Shown here: positions 16,162 through 25,579 of the stretch, one piece after another
Layout of the letters: every line of letters begins with the position of its first letter
How positions within the stretch are numbered: the first letter of the stretch is position 1
From: Vreelandella sp031769195
GTDB taxonomy: Bacteria; Pseudomonadota; Gammaproteobacteria; Pseudomonadales; Halomonadaceae
DNA length: 64,000 bases
Assembly (NCBI RefSeq): GCF_031769195.1
Contig: NZ_JAVHNP010000001.1
Location: 62,001 to 126,000, forward strand
Direction of reading: 5' to 3'
Position numbers and translations under genes: made by a program
Notes under the pieces: model-generated
Databases searched by the model: none
Seen by the model: the letters and a program-made list of their open reading frames with translations, nothing else
What the model was told of the DNA's origin: nothing

Positions 16162-16989
16162 ATGAAAACAGCAATTCATCCTCTCAAACGACTGCGCTAC
16201 GGTATGCTAGGCGGCGCATTACTGGCCCTGATGGTAGCGCCTAGCGTACATGCCTCGCCCCCCGCCCCCCCTAGCCTGCATGTGCAAGCGCAATCCTGGG
16301 TGGAGGTCGAACCCGATAAAGCCACTCTCTCCGCACGCTTATGGGAAAACACCCCGGCGGTTTCTACTCTTGAAGAGACCGATAGCGAAGCGCTTAGCAG
16401 CGCCCGTGAGCGACTTGAACAGCGTGCTAGCGAGCTCATTGCCGCCATGGAAGAGATTGGCATTGATCAGCGAGCAATCAACGCTGGCTCACTCAATGTG
16501 TATCCTGAGCACGTCGCAGGCCCACGTAGTGACAGCGGTGAGCAAGACACGCTCATGCGCACACGTTTAGAGCGGCCCTTCAGCGTTGAGCTAACTAATA
16601 TAGACCAATTAGGCGATGTGCTGGACGCACTGATCGGTGCCGGGGTGAATGCATTAGATGGCGTACAGTTTGATCTGCAAGATCGCGACGCCGCCACAGA
16701 CGAAGCCTTGACCAAAGCATTAGAAAAAGCACGCCACAAAGCCGACCTGATGGCCAGCACGCTGGGCGTCACTCTAGGCACGGTTCAACGTATCGAAGAG
16801 ACCCAGGCGCCGATTTTTCAGCCCCGCATGATGGCGATGCGTGCTGAAAGCGACGCCGTGGGCAGCGGCTCAGCTAGCGAGTACCGTCCCGGCACCATTC
16901 GCATTGATGCCGGGGTGAATGTCGAGTGGGCGCTTAGAGAGCAAGACGCTCGAGGCCGCCCAGGTAGGGTTGCAGGGGAGCAGGAATAG
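16162..16989 (+). CDS. periplasmic SIMPL-domain (DUF541) protein
   Basis: A 275-residue secreted protein. A signal peptide (1-31, cleavage after 'VHA') is followed by a Pro-rich linker and a SIMPL domain beginning 'LHVQAQSWVEVEPDKATLSA'. The domain includes 'INAGSLNVYPEH' and ends with 'YRPGTIRIDAGVNVEWAL', as in YggE-like proteins. Family members have been tied to oxidative-stress protection and outer-envelope functions, but no activity is established. AAGGAAG lies upstream of the ATG. The last 56 bp overlap the 3' end of serS on the opposite strand, which encodes a low-complexity Arg/Gly/Glu tail here (about 258-275) that may be a recent extension past an ancestral stop. Confidence 0.87.
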   Translation: MKTAIHPLKRLRYGMLGGALLALMVAPSVHASPPAPPSLHVQAQSWVEVEPDKATLSARLWENTPAVSTLEETDSEALSSARERLEQRASELIAAMEEIGIDQRAINAGSLNVYPEHVAGPRSDSGEQDTLMRTRLERPFSVELTNIDQLGDVLDALIGAGVNALDGVQFDLQDRDAATDEALTKALEKARHKADLMASTLGVTLGTVQRIEETQAPIFQPRMMAMRAESDAVGSGSASEYRPGTIRIDAGVNVEWALREQDARGRPGRVAGEQE

Positions 16990-18211
16990 TAATTGACCCA
17001 TCTGCCTGCTGGTGGTTTTCAAGCACTGCCAGCAGGCAACGCCCTACCGCTAAGCCGGAGCCGTTCAAGGTATGCAGCAGCTGCGGCTTTTTAGAATCCG
17101 GGTGGCGATAGCGGGCCTGCATGCGACGCGCCTGGAAATCCTCGCAGTTAGACACAGACGAAATTTCACGGTAAGTCGTTTGGCTTGGCAGCCATACTTC
17201 CAAGTCGTAGGTTTTGGTCGCGCCAAACCCCATGTCGCCAGTACACAGCGTCACGACTCGATACGGTAGCTCAAGTGCTTGCAGAATCGCTTCGGCATGG
17301 CCACGCATCTCTTCTAACGCTTCGTAGCTCTTCTCGGGCTCAACAATCTGCACCATTTCGACTTTATCGAACTGGTGCTGACGAATCATGCCGCGAGTAT
17401 CGCGCCCGTAAGCCCCCGCTTCAGAGCGGAAACACGGCGTATGGGCAGTCAGCTTCATCGGCAGCGCCGCTAGCTCCACAATCTCATCGCGCACGAAGTT
17501 CGTCAGCGGGACTTCTGAGGTGGGGATCAGGTGATACTCACGTTCGTCGTCCAGCTTGAACAGATCTTCACCAAACTTGGGCAGCTGCCCAGTGCCCATC
17601 AGCGAATCACGGTTCACCATGTAAGGCACGTAGCACTCTTCATAACCGTGCTGCTGGGTTTGCGTGTCCAGCATAAACTGCGCCAGCGCGCGATGCAGGC
17701 GAGCAATCGGCCCACGCATGACCGCAAAGCGTGCGCCGGTCAGCTTAGCGGCCAGCTCGAAATCGAGATAACCGGATTTCTTGCCTAAATCAACGTGATC
17801 CAGCACCTCGAAATCAAACTCACGGGGCGTTCCCCAGCGGTGCAGCTCTACATTATCGTCTTCGCTTTTGCCTTCCGGGACGCTTTCATGGGGCAGGTTC
17901 GGGATACCGCTCACGGTGTCATCCCACTCAGCCTGCACCTCCGCCAACTCTCGCTTTGCGGTGTCTAATCGGTCGCCTAGATCACTCACCTCATCCAGCA
18001 ACGGCTGAATATCTTCGCCGCTGGCCTTGGCCTTACCAATCGCTTTTGAACGCATATTGCGCTCGTTCTGCAGCTGCTCGGTCTGGGTTTGCAACTCACG
18101 ACGGCGCGACTCCAACGCCTGAAGTGCTGCTTTATCAAGTACGAAGCCCCGACGGGCCAGTTGTTGAGCCGTCGTATCAAGATCACCGCGCAGCAGTTTC
18201 GGATCGAGCAT
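16934..18211 (-). CDS. serS: seryl-tRNA synthetase
   Basis: SerS charges tRNA-Ser with serine, and also charges tRNA-Sec where present. The 425-residue protein has the N-terminal antiparallel coiled coil (about 25-105, Glu/Arg/Gln rich), then the class II catalytic core. Motif 2 is in 'FRSEAGAYGRDTRGMIRQHQFDKVE' and motif 3 in 'LNGSGLAVGRCLLAVLENHQ'. The C-terminus 'PAPLQPYLGGLERLAL' is family-typical. Its final 56 bp overlap the convergent SIMPL-domain gene. The 245-bp gap upstream separates it from a divergent symporter gene. Confidence 0.98.
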   Translation of the reverse strand: MLDPKLLRGDLDTTAQQLARRGFVLDKAALQALESRRRELQTQTEQLQNERNMRSKAIGKAKASGEDIQPLLDEVSDLGDRLDTAKRELAEVQAEWDDTVSGIPNLPHESVPEGKSEDDNVELHRWGTPREFDFEVLDHVDLGKKSGYLDFELAAKLTGARFAVMRGPIARLHRALAQFMLDTQTQQHGYEECYVPYMVNRDSLMGTGQLPKFGEDLFKLDDEREYHLIPTSEVPLTNFVRDEIVELAALPMKLTAHTPCFRSEAGAYGRDTRGMIRQHQFDKVEMVQIVEPEKSYEALEEMRGHAEAILQALELPYRVVTLCTGDMGFGATKTYDLEVWLPSQTTYREISSVSNCEDFQARRMQARYRHPDSKKPQLLHTLNGSGLAVGRCLLAVLENHQQADGSITIPAPLQPYLGGLERLAL

Positions 18212-18456
18212 GAGTTATCCCTTGGCCAGAATTCAGTGAAACACGGCACGTCAACGCCGTAGCAAAGGGGCCTATTGTAGGCAAAAGCAAGGCATGGGGC
18301 TATGGGCGGCTTGGCAACCCAAGCAACGGACAGCGAGCAGGCATACGTTATGAACAATCCACATATCCATGCCCGCTTATTAGCCAAAAATGATAGAGTG
18401 CCCGCCGCTTCATAGTAAGAACCACTAACAACGGGCTATAGAAAAGGAGAAAGGTT

Positions 18457-19710
18457 GTGCAGGAAACCGCACCGCAAGGAACATTTGGCTGGTGGCGACG
18501 TATCGCCTTATGGAAAAAAATCTTAGCCGGTTTGGCGCTGGGTGTGCTGGCAGGCGCCCTGCTTGGCGAAACCGCCAGCGTATTTAAGCCGCTGGGCGAC
18601 ATCTTCATCAACGCGATTATGATGCTGATTGTACCGCTGGTCTTTTCAACGCTGGTGGTGGGTATTACCTCCATGCGCGACCCGCAGAAGATGGGGCGTA
18701 TCGGCGCTCGCACCATTACCCTTTACTTGGTCACCACCGCTTTTGCCATCAGCATTGGCTTGGTCCTTTCTACCCTGCTACAGCCTGGAGTCGGTGTGGG
18801 GCTAAGCTTCGACGCTGAGGTATCCGCCAACGAGGCGCCCTCGCTGATGTCGATTTTGATTAATCTAGTGCCACGCAACCCGATTGATGCCCTGGCTAAT
18901 GGCAACATTATGCAGATCATTGTGTTTGCCATTGGCTTGGGAATTTCACTGACGCTGATCGGTGATAAGGGCGAGCCGGTGATGAAGGTGTTCGATAGCT
19001 TTGCCGAAGCCATGTATAAGCTCACTGGGCTGGTGATGGCGTTTGCCCCGTTTGGGGTATTTGGCTTGATTGCCCATGTCTCGGGCCAATACGGCCTAGA
19101 GATTTTACTGCCGCTCGCCAAGTTAATTGGAGTGGTCTATCTCGCCAGTATTCTGCATGTACTGGTTATCTACTCTGGCTTTATCTCCCTGCTGGGCCGT
19201 TTAAACCCGGTGCGTTACTTAAAGGGCAGCCTGGATGCGATTGTGGTGGCGTTCTCCTCGGCGTCCTCAGCAGGCACCCTCCCCGTCTCAATTCGCTGTG
19301 CGCAGAAAAACCTGGGCGTTTCAGAAGGGGTATCTGGCTTTGTACTGCCGGTTGGCGCGACCATTAACATGGACGGCACCGCACTTTACCAAGGCGTCGT
19401 CGTGCTGTTTATTGCCCAGATGACGGGCACCGATTTAAGCATGATGGATTACGGCATGATTGTGGCCACCGGCACGCTGGCCTCGATTGGTACAGCTGGC
19501 GTTCCTGGTGCGGGCCTGATTATGCTTTCTATTGTTATGGCGCAAATCGGCCTACCGCTGGAAGCCATTGCAGTGGTCGCCGGTATCGACCGTATTCTGG
19601 ATATGGCACGCACCAGCGTTAACGTTGCAGGCGATCTCATGGTCACCACCTTGGTGGGTAAGAGTGAAGGCGAGCTTAACGAAGAGATCTATAACAACAG
19701 CCGTTCCTAA
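18457..19710 (+). CDS. dicarboxylate/amino acid:cation symporter (DAACS family)
   Basis: A 417-residue inner-membrane transporter that brings in C4-dicarboxylates or acidic/neutral amino acids with Na+ or H+. Family motifs are the re-entrant loop 'SSASSAGTLPVSI' (about 269-281), 'GATINMDGTALYQGV' in helix 7 and 'GIDRILDMARTSVNVAGD' in helix 8. The start is a GTG at 18457, with AGGAG eight bases upstream. The substrate cannot be fixed from the sequence: the Asp-rich helix 8 fits glutamate/aspartate or serine/threonine carriers. The gene stands alone and ends in a good terminator. Confidence 0.92.
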   Translation: MQETAPQGTFGWWRRIALWKKILAGLALGVLAGALLGETASVFKPLGDIFINAIMMLIVPLVFSTLVVGITSMRDPQKMGRIGARTITLYLVTTAFAISIGLVLSTLLQPGVGVGLSFDAEVSANEAPSLMSILINLVPRNPIDALANGNIMQIIVFAIGLGISLTLIGDKGEPVMKVFDSFAEAMYKLTGLVMAFAPFGVFGLIAHVSGQYGLEILLPLAKLIGVVYLASILHVLVIYSGFISLLGRLNPVRYLKGSLDAIVVAFSSASSAGTLPVSIRCAQKNLGVSEGVSGFVLPVGATINMDGTALYQGVVVLFIAQMTGTDLSMMDYGMIVATGTLASIGTAGVPGAGLIMLSIVMAQIGLPLEAIAVVAGIDRILDMARTSVNVAGDLMVTTLVGKSEGELNEEIYNNSRS

Positions 19711-19742
19711 GTCGATGAGTGAGCCAGTTGTTGGCTGTCCAT

Positions 19743-19769
19743 GCGCCCGCTGAATTAGCGGGCGCTTTT
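19743..19769 (+). terminator. intrinsic terminator of the symporter gene
   Basis: GCGCCCGCT (19743-19751), loop GAATT, and AGCGGGCGC (19757-19765) are followed by TTTT. It lies 33 bp after the symporter stop. Confidence 0.85.
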
Positions 19770-19876
19770 GCATCTAGCAGTGGCAGTTAACGCCCCATCA
19801 AGATGCACCGTCGCGGTAGCTGCGGTAAAGTAGCGCTATCCCCTATCCGCTTCCAGCAGTGACGGTTTAATCCCTT

Positions 19877-22800
19877 ATGATTGCATCTTTGGACTCCCGC
19901 ACGGCCCCCTTTGAACGCCTTAACCACCGCTATGTGCGTTTCCTTGAAGCCCTACGCGCCCGCGGTTTTGAAGGCGAAATAGCCCCCGATTACGCCAACC
20001 GTACCGTGCTGGCAACGGATAACTCGATTTACCAGCGTCTTCCCCAGGCAGCGGTGTTTCCCCAACACGCCGAAGACTTGGAGCGCCTTGCCAAGCTCGC
20101 CTCCGAACTCCCCCACCGGGATATCGTCCTGACCCCACGGGGTGGCGGCACCGGCACCAACGGCCAATCGCTGACCGATGGCATCGTGGTGGATGTCTCC
20201 CGCCACATGAATCAGATTCTAGAAATTGACGTGGAAGCACGGCGGGTGCGGGTACAGGCAGGCGTGGTGAAAGATCAGCTCAACGCCGCGTTGAAGCCCC
20301 ACGGGCTGTTCTTTGCACCTGAGCTCTCGACCTCTAACCGCGCCACCATTGGCGGCATGATCTCCACCGACGCCAGCGGCCAGGGTAGCTGCCAGTACGG
20401 CAAAACCCGCCACCACGTGTTGGAGCTGGATACGATTCTGCTCGGCGGGCAGCATTTGCACAGCCGCCCACTCAGCGCGGAAGAGGAACAGCAGGCCCTG
20501 GCGCAAGAGGGTGTGCTGGGCAAGGTACACCACACCGCCGCCACGATTATCGATCAGCAACGCGAACTGATCGAAGCCACGTTCCCGCCGCTCAACCGCT
20601 GCCTGACCGGCTACGATCTGGCGCACCTGCGCGAAGAGGGTCAGCTCAACCTAAACAGCCTGCTGTGCGGCTCGGAAGGCTCCCTGGGCTTTTTAAGCGA
20701 AGCCGTGCTTAACGTGCTGCCGATTCCCAAGCACTCCACCCTGGTCAACGTGCGCTACCCAAGCTTCATGGATGCCTTGCGTGATGCCAAGGCGCTGATG
20801 ACCGCGAGCGCATCGCCTACCTCCATAGAAACTATCGACGACACCGTCCTGCAACTGGCGATGGAGGACTTTGTCTGGGACAGCGTGGCGGAATTTTTTC
20901 CGGCGGGCAGCACGCCCATTCAGGGCATCAACCTGATCGAGTTCAACGATGATGACCCCGAACAGCTAGCAGCGCGTGTTAAAGCGTTTACCGAGCACCT
21001 GAGCCAGGATGCCACCGTAGAGCGGCTAGGCTACACACTGGCGGAAGGCCGCCCGCAAATTCAAAAAGTGTATGCCATGCGCAAACGCTCGGTGGGTCTG
21101 CTGGGCAACGTTCAGGGGGAGAAACGCCCGCTGCCGTTCGTAGAAGATACCGCCGTTCCGCCGGAGCATCTGGCCGATTTTATTACCGAGTTCCGCGCCG
21201 CGCTGGATGCGAGAAAACTCTCTTACGGCATGTTCGGCCATGTAGATGCGGGAGTGCTGCACGTGCGCCCGGCGCTGGATATGAAAGACCCTGCCCAAGA
21301 AGCGCTGATCCGCGAGATTTCTGATGAAGTGGCTGCCCTCACCCAGAAGTACGGCGGGTTGTTGTGGGGCGAGCATGGCAAAGGTGTACGCTCTGAGTAC
21401 GGGCCTAAGTTCTTCGGTGAGCTCTACCCCTGCCTGCAGCAGGTAAAATCGGCGTTCGACCCGCATAACCAGCTCAACCCCGGCAAAATCGCTTCCCCCT
21501 CTGACAACACCGCGCTCATCGCCAAAGAGAGCGACCCGGAACTGCTGACTGTTGACGGCGTGCCCATGCGCGGCCAGCTAGACCGCACCATTGATGAGCG
21601 GGCCTGGCAAGCCTACGACGCGGCGGTGTACTGCAACGGCAATGGAGCATGCTACAACTACGATGTAGACGACCCCATGTGCCCGTCGTGGAAGGCCACC
21701 CGGGACCGCCGCCACTCCCCTAAAGGCCGCGCCAGCCTGATTCGCGAGTGGCTGCGTTTGCAGTCTCAAGCGGGCATCGACGTGGTGGAAGAGTCGCGCA
21801 AAAAGAAAGCCGAACGCACCTGGGGCTTTATTAAAAGCTTTCCTCGCCGGGTCACCAATACCTTCAGCAAACAGCAGTATCACGACTACTCCCACGAGGT
21901 CTACGACGCCATGGCGGGCTGCTTGGCGTGTAAATCCTGCGCGGGCCAGTGCCCCATTAAAGTCAACGTGCCTCAGTTCCGCTCGCAGTTTTTAGAGGTG
22001 TACCACGGCCGCTACCTGCGCCCGCTAAGGGATTATGTGATTGGCGGCACCGAGTTTATGCTGCCTGCGCTAACCAAGATGGCCCCGTTGTATAACGCCG
22101 CCCTGGGGCAGCGCTGGGTAGAGCAACTGATGCAGAAGGGGCTGGGCATTAGCGATTCGCCCGCTCTTTCCCGCGCCAGCGTGAAAAAGCAGCTGCGCGC
22201 CTGGGGCGTTGCGGAAGCCACCCCCACGTCGCTGTCACTACTTACCGAGCAGCAGCGGGCCAACAGCGTGATCATTGTGCAGGATGCCTTCACCACCCAC
22301 TTTGAAGCCAAGCTGGTGATGGATGTGGTGGAGCTGCTGTCGCGCCTGAACCTGCGCGTGTTTGTCATGCCATTTTCCGCCAATGGGAAACCGCTTCACG
22401 TACAAGGATTTTTAGGTGCCTTTGAACGCACGGCAGAAAAACAGGCCAAACGCCTTCGTGCGCTCAGCGAGTTTGATGTCCCCATGGTGGGCATCGACCC
22501 CGCCATGACGCTAACCTACCGACAGGAGTATGTTAAAGCGTTAGGCACTGAGCAGGTGCCGACGGTACTGATGCTGCAAGAGTGGTTAGCAACCCGCGTG
22601 AACACGCTCGCCCCCAGCCAACTCACACTCAAAGACCCAGGCTTTAAGCTACTGTCTCACTGCACCGAAAAAACCAACGCTCCCGGCAGCCCCAAGGCAT
22701 GGCAGCAGGTATTTGCAGCGTTTGGCTTGGAATTGGAGCTGGTCACCACGGGCTGCTGCGGTATGTCAGGCACCTACGGCCATGAAACCCGTAATGTGGC

Positions 22801-22978
22801 CACGTCCAAAACGATTTACGCGCAGTCGTGGCAGCCCCAAGTCGACGCCGAAGAAAACAGCGGTAAGCTGCTGGCCACCGGCTACTCGTGCCGCAGCCAA
22901 GTAAAACGCTATTCGGCGCAAACGTTAGCGCATCCGCTCCAGGCCCTGCTGACCTGTATGAAACAGGCCAGCCGCTAA
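19877..22978 (+). CDS. ydiJ: YdiJ-type FAD/Fe-S dehydrogenase (D-2-hydroxyacid oxidising)
   Basis: A 1033-residue fusion protein. Residues about 50-280 are a PCMH-type FAD domain ('TPRGGGTGTNGQSL', 'SNRATIGGMISTDASGQGS'), followed by the FAD-oxidase C-terminal domain ('GHVDAGVLHVRP', 'LLWGEHGKGVRSEYGP'). Near 585-600 is a Cys-containing 'YCNGNGACYN', near 680 the ferredoxin-type 'CLACKSCAGQCP', and near 958 the CCG element 'TTGCCGMSGTYGHE'. This is the order in YdiJ, reported to oxidise D-2-hydroxyglutarate. Related enzymes use D-lactate, so the substrate is inferred. It is monocistronic and its stop codon lies in the loop of a hairpin. Confidence 0.88.
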   Translation: MIASLDSRTAPFERLNHRYVRFLEALRARGFEGEIAPDYANRTVLATDNSIYQRLPQAAVFPQHAEDLERLAKLASELPHRDIVLTPRGGGTGTNGQSLTDGIVVDVSRHMNQILEIDVEARRVRVQAGVVKDQLNAALKPHGLFFAPELSTSNRATIGGMISTDASGQGSCQYGKTRHHVLELDTILLGGQHLHSRPLSAEEEQQALAQEGVLGKVHHTAATIIDQQRELIEATFPPLNRCLTGYDLAHLREEGQLNLNSLLCGSEGSLGFLSEAVLNVLPIPKHSTLVNVRYPSFMDALRDAKALMTASASPTSIETIDDTVLQLAMEDFVWDSVAEFFPAGSTPIQGINLIEFNDDDPEQLAARVKAFTEHLSQDATVERLGYTLAEGRPQIQKVYAMRKRSVGLLGNVQGEKRPLPFVEDTAVPPEHLADFITEFRAALDARKLSYGMFGHVDAGVLHVRPALDMKDPAQEALIREISDEVAALTQKYGGLLWGEHGKGVRSEYGPKFFGELYPCLQQVKSAFDPHNQLNPGKIASPSDNTALIAKESDPELLTVDGVPMRGQLDRTIDERAWQAYDAAVYCNGNGACYNYDVDDPMCPSWKATRDRRHSPKGRASLIREWLRLQSQAGIDVVEESRKKKAERTWGFIKSFPRRVTNTFSKQQYHDYSHEVYDAMAGCLACKSCAGQCPIKVNVPQFRSQFLEVYHGRYLRPLRDYVIGGTEFMLPALTKMAPLYNAALGQRWVEQLMQKGLGISDSPALSRASVKKQLRAWGVAEATPTSLSLLTEQQRANSVIIVQDAFTTHFEAKLVMDVVELLSRLNLRVFVMPFSANGKPLHVQGFLGAFERTAEKQAKRLRALSEFDVPMVGIDPAMTLTYRQEYVKALGTEQVPTVLMLQEWLATRVNTLAPSQLTLKDPGFKLLSHCTEKTNAPGSPKAWQQVFAAFGLELELVTTGCCGMSGTYGHETRNVATSKTIYAQSWQPQVDAEENSGKLLATGYSCRSQVKRYSAQTLAHPLQALLTCMKQASR

Positions 22979-22991
22979 CGCGGCTGGCCTG
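22964..22991. terminator. hairpin spanning the ydiJ stop codon
   Basis: CAGGCCAGCCGC (22964-22975) pairs perfectly with GCGGCTGGCCTG (22980-22991); the loop TAAC contains the ydiJ stop. It lies between convergent ydiJ and trpC. No U-run follows, so it may act with Rho or on message stability. Confidence 0.6.
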
Positions 22992-23021
22992 CTGAGTCTT
23001 GCCTGTACCTAGGTGAAGCGT

Positions 23022-23825
23022 TTAGAAAAACAGCCGTTTGAGGGCCAATCCCGGGTCCTCTTCGCGCATAAACGCTTCACCGACCAAAAAGCCATTAACC
23101 TCATGGTCGCGCATTAGCTCCACGTCATCGCGGGAGTGAATGCCGGACTCGGTAATCACGGTCACCCCCGCTGGAATACGCGGCAGCAAATCCAGGGTAG
23201 TGTTTAAGCTGGTATCAAACGTATGCAGGTTGCGATTGTTAATGCCCACCAGCTTCAAATCCAGCGCCAGGGCGCGCTCTAGCTCGTTCGCATCGTGAAC
23301 TTCTACCAGCACATCCATCCCCAGTGCGTTAGCCTGCTGATGAAGGTCGCGCAGCTGAGTGTCATTGAGCGCCGCCACAATCAGCAGAATGCAGTCCGCA
23401 CCGATGGCACGCGCTTCCGTGACCTGATAACCGTGTGTAATAAAGTCTTTACGAATCACCGGCAGGTCGCAGGCATCGCGAGCGGCAATCAGGTAATCCT
23501 CATGACCCTGGAAGAAGTCGGCATCGGTCAGCACCGAGAGACACGCCGCACCGCCTTGAGCATAACTTTTGGCAATGTCTGCCGGATGAAACTCTTCACG
23601 CATCACGCCTTTAGAGGGCGAGGCTTTTTTCACCTCAGCGATCACCGCTGCATCCCCCTCGGCAATACGCTTATTGAGCGCATCAATGAAGCCACGGGGC
23701 GCACTCTGTTTCTCTGCCAGCGCGAGCAGATCCGCCTCGGATACCGCCTGCTGACGCTCAGCCACTTCCTGGTCTTTACGCGCTAAAATACGCGTTAAAA
23801 TAGTCGGCGTTGCCTGGTCACTCAT
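23022..23825 (-). CDS. trpC: indole-3-glycerol phosphate synthase
   Basis: TrpC closes the indole ring from CdRP in tryptophan synthesis. The 267-residue protein is the monofunctional form without a TrpF domain. The motifs are clear: 'VIAEVKKASPSKGVMRE' with the catalytic Lys, 'CLSVLTDADFFQGHEDYL', 'VIRKDFITHGYQVTEARAIGADCILLI', 'LVGINNRNLHTF' and 'TVITESGIHSRDDVELM'. It starts 8 bp after the trpD stop and ends the trpGDC unit, 43 bp from convergent ydiJ. Confidence 0.97.
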   Translation of the reverse strand: MSDQATPTILTRILARKDQEVAERQQAVSEADLLALAEKQSAPRGFIDALNKRIAEGDAAVIAEVKKASPSKGVMREEFHPADIAKSYAQGGAACLSVLTDADFFQGHEDYLIAARDACDLPVIRKDFITHGYQVTEARAIGADCILLIVAALNDTQLRDLHQQANALGMDVLVEVHDANELERALALDLKLVGINNRNLHTFDTSLNTTLDLLPRIPAGVTVITESGIHSRDDVELMRDHEVNGFLVGEAFMREEDPGLALKRLFF

Positions 23826-23833
23826 TGGAATGT

Positions 23834-24853
23834 TTACCCTTTAAAGACGCTAGTGAAGTGGGAAAGCTCTCTGAGCTTCTCAAGCGGTAGTTTGGAGGCT
23901 TGGGCATCCTGGGCCACCATCACGCCCTCTTTCAAACTATCGGCCACGCCTGCACAGTAAAGCGCTGCCCCGGCGTTGAGTGCCACCATATCCGCCGCGG
24001 CTCCTTCGCCGCTCAGCGCGGCTTTGACCAAACGCAGGCTATCTTCAGCACTGGCGGCTTTTAGCGTTGCGAGGCTTTGGCGTTCAATGCCCAGCGACTC
24101 AGGCGTGATGGTGTAGTGCTTAATTTCCCCCTCTTTTAGCTCGGCCACCAGGGTGGGCGCCGCGAGAGAAATTTCATCCAGACCATCCTCAGAATGCACC
24201 ACCATGACATGGCGGCTTCCTAGCTTGCGCAATACTTCCGCCATCAGGGGCACAAGCTCGGCTGAATAAACACCCAGTACTTGATTCGGTGCGCCTGCTG
24301 GGTTGGTGAGCGGGCCAAGAATATTAAACAGCGTGCGCACGCCCATTTCTCGGCGCGGCCCAATGGCATAACGCATGGCCGGATGGTGATTGGGAGCAAA
24401 CATAAAGCCAACCCCCACCTGCTCAATGCAGCGCGCCACTTGTTCAGGTTTTAGATCCAGGTAGATACCGGCAATATCGAATAAATCGGCGCTGCCCGAA
24501 GAGGAAGAGACGCTGCGGTTACCGTGCTTCGCCACATGGGCACCGCCCGCCGCCGCCACAAAACTAGACGCGGTGGACACATTAAACAAATTAGCGCCGT
24601 CACCCCCGGTACCGACAATATCCACGACGTTGTCGGTGTGCAGCTCAACACGTTTCATCAAGTCGCGCATGACCTGGGCAGCGGCACTGATCTCTTCGGC
24701 ACTCTCGCCTTTCATGGCCAGCCCCACCAGCAGGCCGCCAATTTGCGCGTCAGAGGCTTCGCCGGTCATGATCTGGCGCATCAGCGCGTGCATTGCATCG
24801 AAAGAGAGGTCTTCGCGGCGCATCACCGCGTTAATTGCGTCTCGCATTTGCAT
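23834..24853 (-). CDS. trpD: anthranilate phosphoribosyltransferase
   Basis: TrpD transfers the phosphoribosyl group of PRPP to anthranilate, the second committed step of tryptophan synthesis. The 339-residue sequence has the PRPP-binding 'DIVGTGGDGANLFNVSTAS', 'HGNRSVSSSSGSADL' and the anthranilate tunnel 'FMFAPNHHPAMRYAIGPRREMGVRTLFNILGPLTNPA'. It lies between trpG (36 bp upstream) and trpC (8 bp downstream). The start methionine is followed by another plausible 'MRDAINAVMRREDLSF', so a two-residue shift is possible. Confidence 0.97.
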   Translation of the reverse strand: MQMRDAINAVMRREDLSFDAMHALMRQIMTGEASDAQIGGLLVGLAMKGESAEEISAAAQVMRDLMKRVELHTDNVVDIVGTGGDGANLFNVSTASSFVAAAGGAHVAKHGNRSVSSSSGSADLFDIAGIYLDLKPEQVARCIEQVGVGFMFAPNHHPAMRYAIGPRREMGVRTLFNILGPLTNPAGAPNQVLGVYSAELVPLMAEVLRKLGSRHVMVVHSEDGLDEISLAAPTLVAELKEGEIKHYTITPESLGIERQSLATLKAASAEDSLRLVKAALSGEGAAADMVALNAGAALYCAGVADSLKEGVMVAQDAQASKLPLEKLRELSHFTSVFKG

Positions 24854-24889
24854 GAGCAGAAAAGCCCCTAAAGCGTATGAATTTGGCGA

Positions 24890-25495
24890 TCAGCCGCGTT
24901 GTAAAAAATTGGCCAATAACGCATGGCCCTGGCGCGTGAGTATCGACTCAGGGTGAAACTGTACCCCTTCCACATCCAGGGTACGATGGCGAAAGCCCAT
25001 AATTAAACCAGGGGTTACGTCATCATCGGATGTCCAGGCGGTCACTTCAAAGCACTCTGGCAAGCTCGCTTGCTCGACCACTAATGAGTGATAGCGAGTC
25101 ACTTCCAGCGGGTTTTCCAACCCTTTAAATACGCCCTGCCCAGCGTGAATGACGGCTGACGTTTTACCGTGCATCACCTGAGGGGCGCGCACCACCTTAC
25201 CACCATACACCTGCCCAATCGCCTGATGGCCAAGGCATACCCCCAAAATCGGCAGCTTACCCGCAAAGTACTCAATCGCCGCCAGCGAAATGCCCGCTTC
25301 GTTGGGCGTACAAGGCCCCGGCGAGATCACCAGATGCGTTGGTGCCAGGGCGCGCATCTGCTCCAGGGTAATCTCATCATTGCGGTAGGTCACCACCTCG
25401 GCATTCAGCTCACCCAGGTACTGGACGATGTTAAACGTGAAGCTGTCGTAGTTATCGATCATCAACACCCGTTGCACTGCCTGCGCTTGCGCCAT
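24890..25495 (-). CDS. trpG: anthranilate synthase component II (glutamine amidotransferase)
   Basis: TrpG supplies ammonia from glutamine to TrpE, and in many bacteria also to PabB (encoded at 10.9 kb here). The class I amidotransferase triad is visible: the Cys in 'LGVCLGHQAIGQ', and the His and Glu in 'EGVQFHPESILT'. The oxyanion segment 'SPGPCTPNEAG' is also present. I start at the ATG at 25495, giving 201 residues, with GGAG about eleven bases upstream. A shorter start at 25462 ('MIDNYDSF') is possible. trpE is not in this window, the usual arrangement in pseudomonad-like genomes. Confidence 0.95.
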   Translation of the reverse strand: MAQAQAVQRVLMIDNYDSFTFNIVQYLGELNAEVVTYRNDEITLEQMRALAPTHLVISPGPCTPNEAGISLAAIEYFAGKLPILGVCLGHQAIGQVYGGKVVRAPQVMHGKTSAVIHAGQGVFKGLENPLEVTRYHSLVVEQASLPECFEVTAWTSDDDVTPGLIMGFRHRTLDVEGVQFHPESILTRQGHALLANFLQRG

Positions 25496-25579
25496 CGCCC
25501 CGCTTACTCCATCACATAAATAAAACCACACCCGCAGGATGATACCCCAACCCAGGGGCTCCTTGCAGGGCTTGCGCGC

